DNA from: an uncultured Oscillospiraceae bacterium
Lineage (GTDB): Bacteria; Bacillota; Clostridia; Oscillospirales; Oscillospiraceae
DNA: 5,856 nucleotides
NCBI GenBank assembly: GCA_934546685.1
Contig: CAKTEB010000108.1
Span: 1 to 5,856, forward strand
Direction of reading: 5' to 3'
The position numbers and the translations under genes were made by a program. Below the pieces are notes generated by a model. The model ran no database searches, was not told where the DNA came from, and was given only the letters and a program-made list of their open reading frames with translations. Shown one piece after another: positions 5,830-5,856 of the stretch (the first letter of the stretch is position 1; every line of letters begins with the position of its first letter).

Positions 5830-5856
5830 AAAAAAAGACCAGTCCCGGAGTGGGGC
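5830..5856 (-). terminator. Partial intrinsic terminator of an upstream gene
   Basis: On the minus strand a GC-rich stretch entering from the window edge (5837-5856) is followed directly by seven T (5830-5836), as in the descending arm and U-tract of an intrinsic terminator. The matching ascending arm would lie beyond 5856, so the hairpin itself cannot be confirmed. If real, it ends an upstream minus-strand gene and separates it from the SPFH operon. Confidence 0.5.

Overview
All five genes in this window lie on the minus strand, so transcription runs from the right edge to the left. The sequence is GC-rich by eye. Shine-Dalgarno sites are strong (AGGAGG-like), two sigma-A-type promoters have perfect TATAAT boxes, and gene spacing is tight. 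The protein families (TPM protein with a Gly/Ser tail, zinc-ribbon SPFH protein, VanR/PhoB-like regulator next to a HAMP kinase) are typical of Firmicutes. I infer a GC-rich anaerobic member of Clostridia, perhaps Oscillospiraceae. This is inference, because no rRNA or other decisive marker is present.

Right half (about 5856 to 2274): a self-contained three-gene operon. It begins after what looks like the tail of an upstream terminator, has its own promoter (5790-5818), and ends at a strong intrinsic terminator (2274-2303). In order of transcription the genes encode an SPFH/band-7 protein with four C-terminal metal-knuckle modules, a double zinc-ribbon protein with a single C-terminal membrane anchor, and a secreted or membrane-anchored TPM-domain protein. 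This set matches my recollection of Bacillus subtilis YdjI, YdjG and YdjH. Those proteins are encoded with the phage-shock protein PspA and help tether PspA to the membrane under envelope stress. No pspA lies between the promoter and the terminator here, and the gene order differs (I-G-H).

Left half (about 2239 to 1): a second transcription unit. It starts from an extended -10 promoter (2211-2239) followed at once by a perfect 14-bp inverted repeat that falls at the predicted transcript start. It then reads trmB (tRNA m7G46 methyltransferase), an OmpR/PhoB-family response regulator that overlaps trmB by 11 nt, and a membrane sensor histidine kinase that overlaps the regulator by 4 nt (ATGA). 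The kinase runs off the left edge just before its phospho-acceptor histidine domain.

How the genes may work together: the right operon probably forms a membrane-associated envelope-maintenance complex, with SPFH scaffold, zinc-ribbon anchor and extracytoplasmic TPM domain. The left operon couples a tRNA-modification gene to a signalling pair. Nothing in the sequence shows that the two operons regulate one another. I saw no tRNA, rRNA, CRISPR array, insertion sequence or attachment site. The most noteworthy points are the pspA-less YdjIGH-like operon, its expanded knuckle array, and the palindrome at the start of the trmB transcript.
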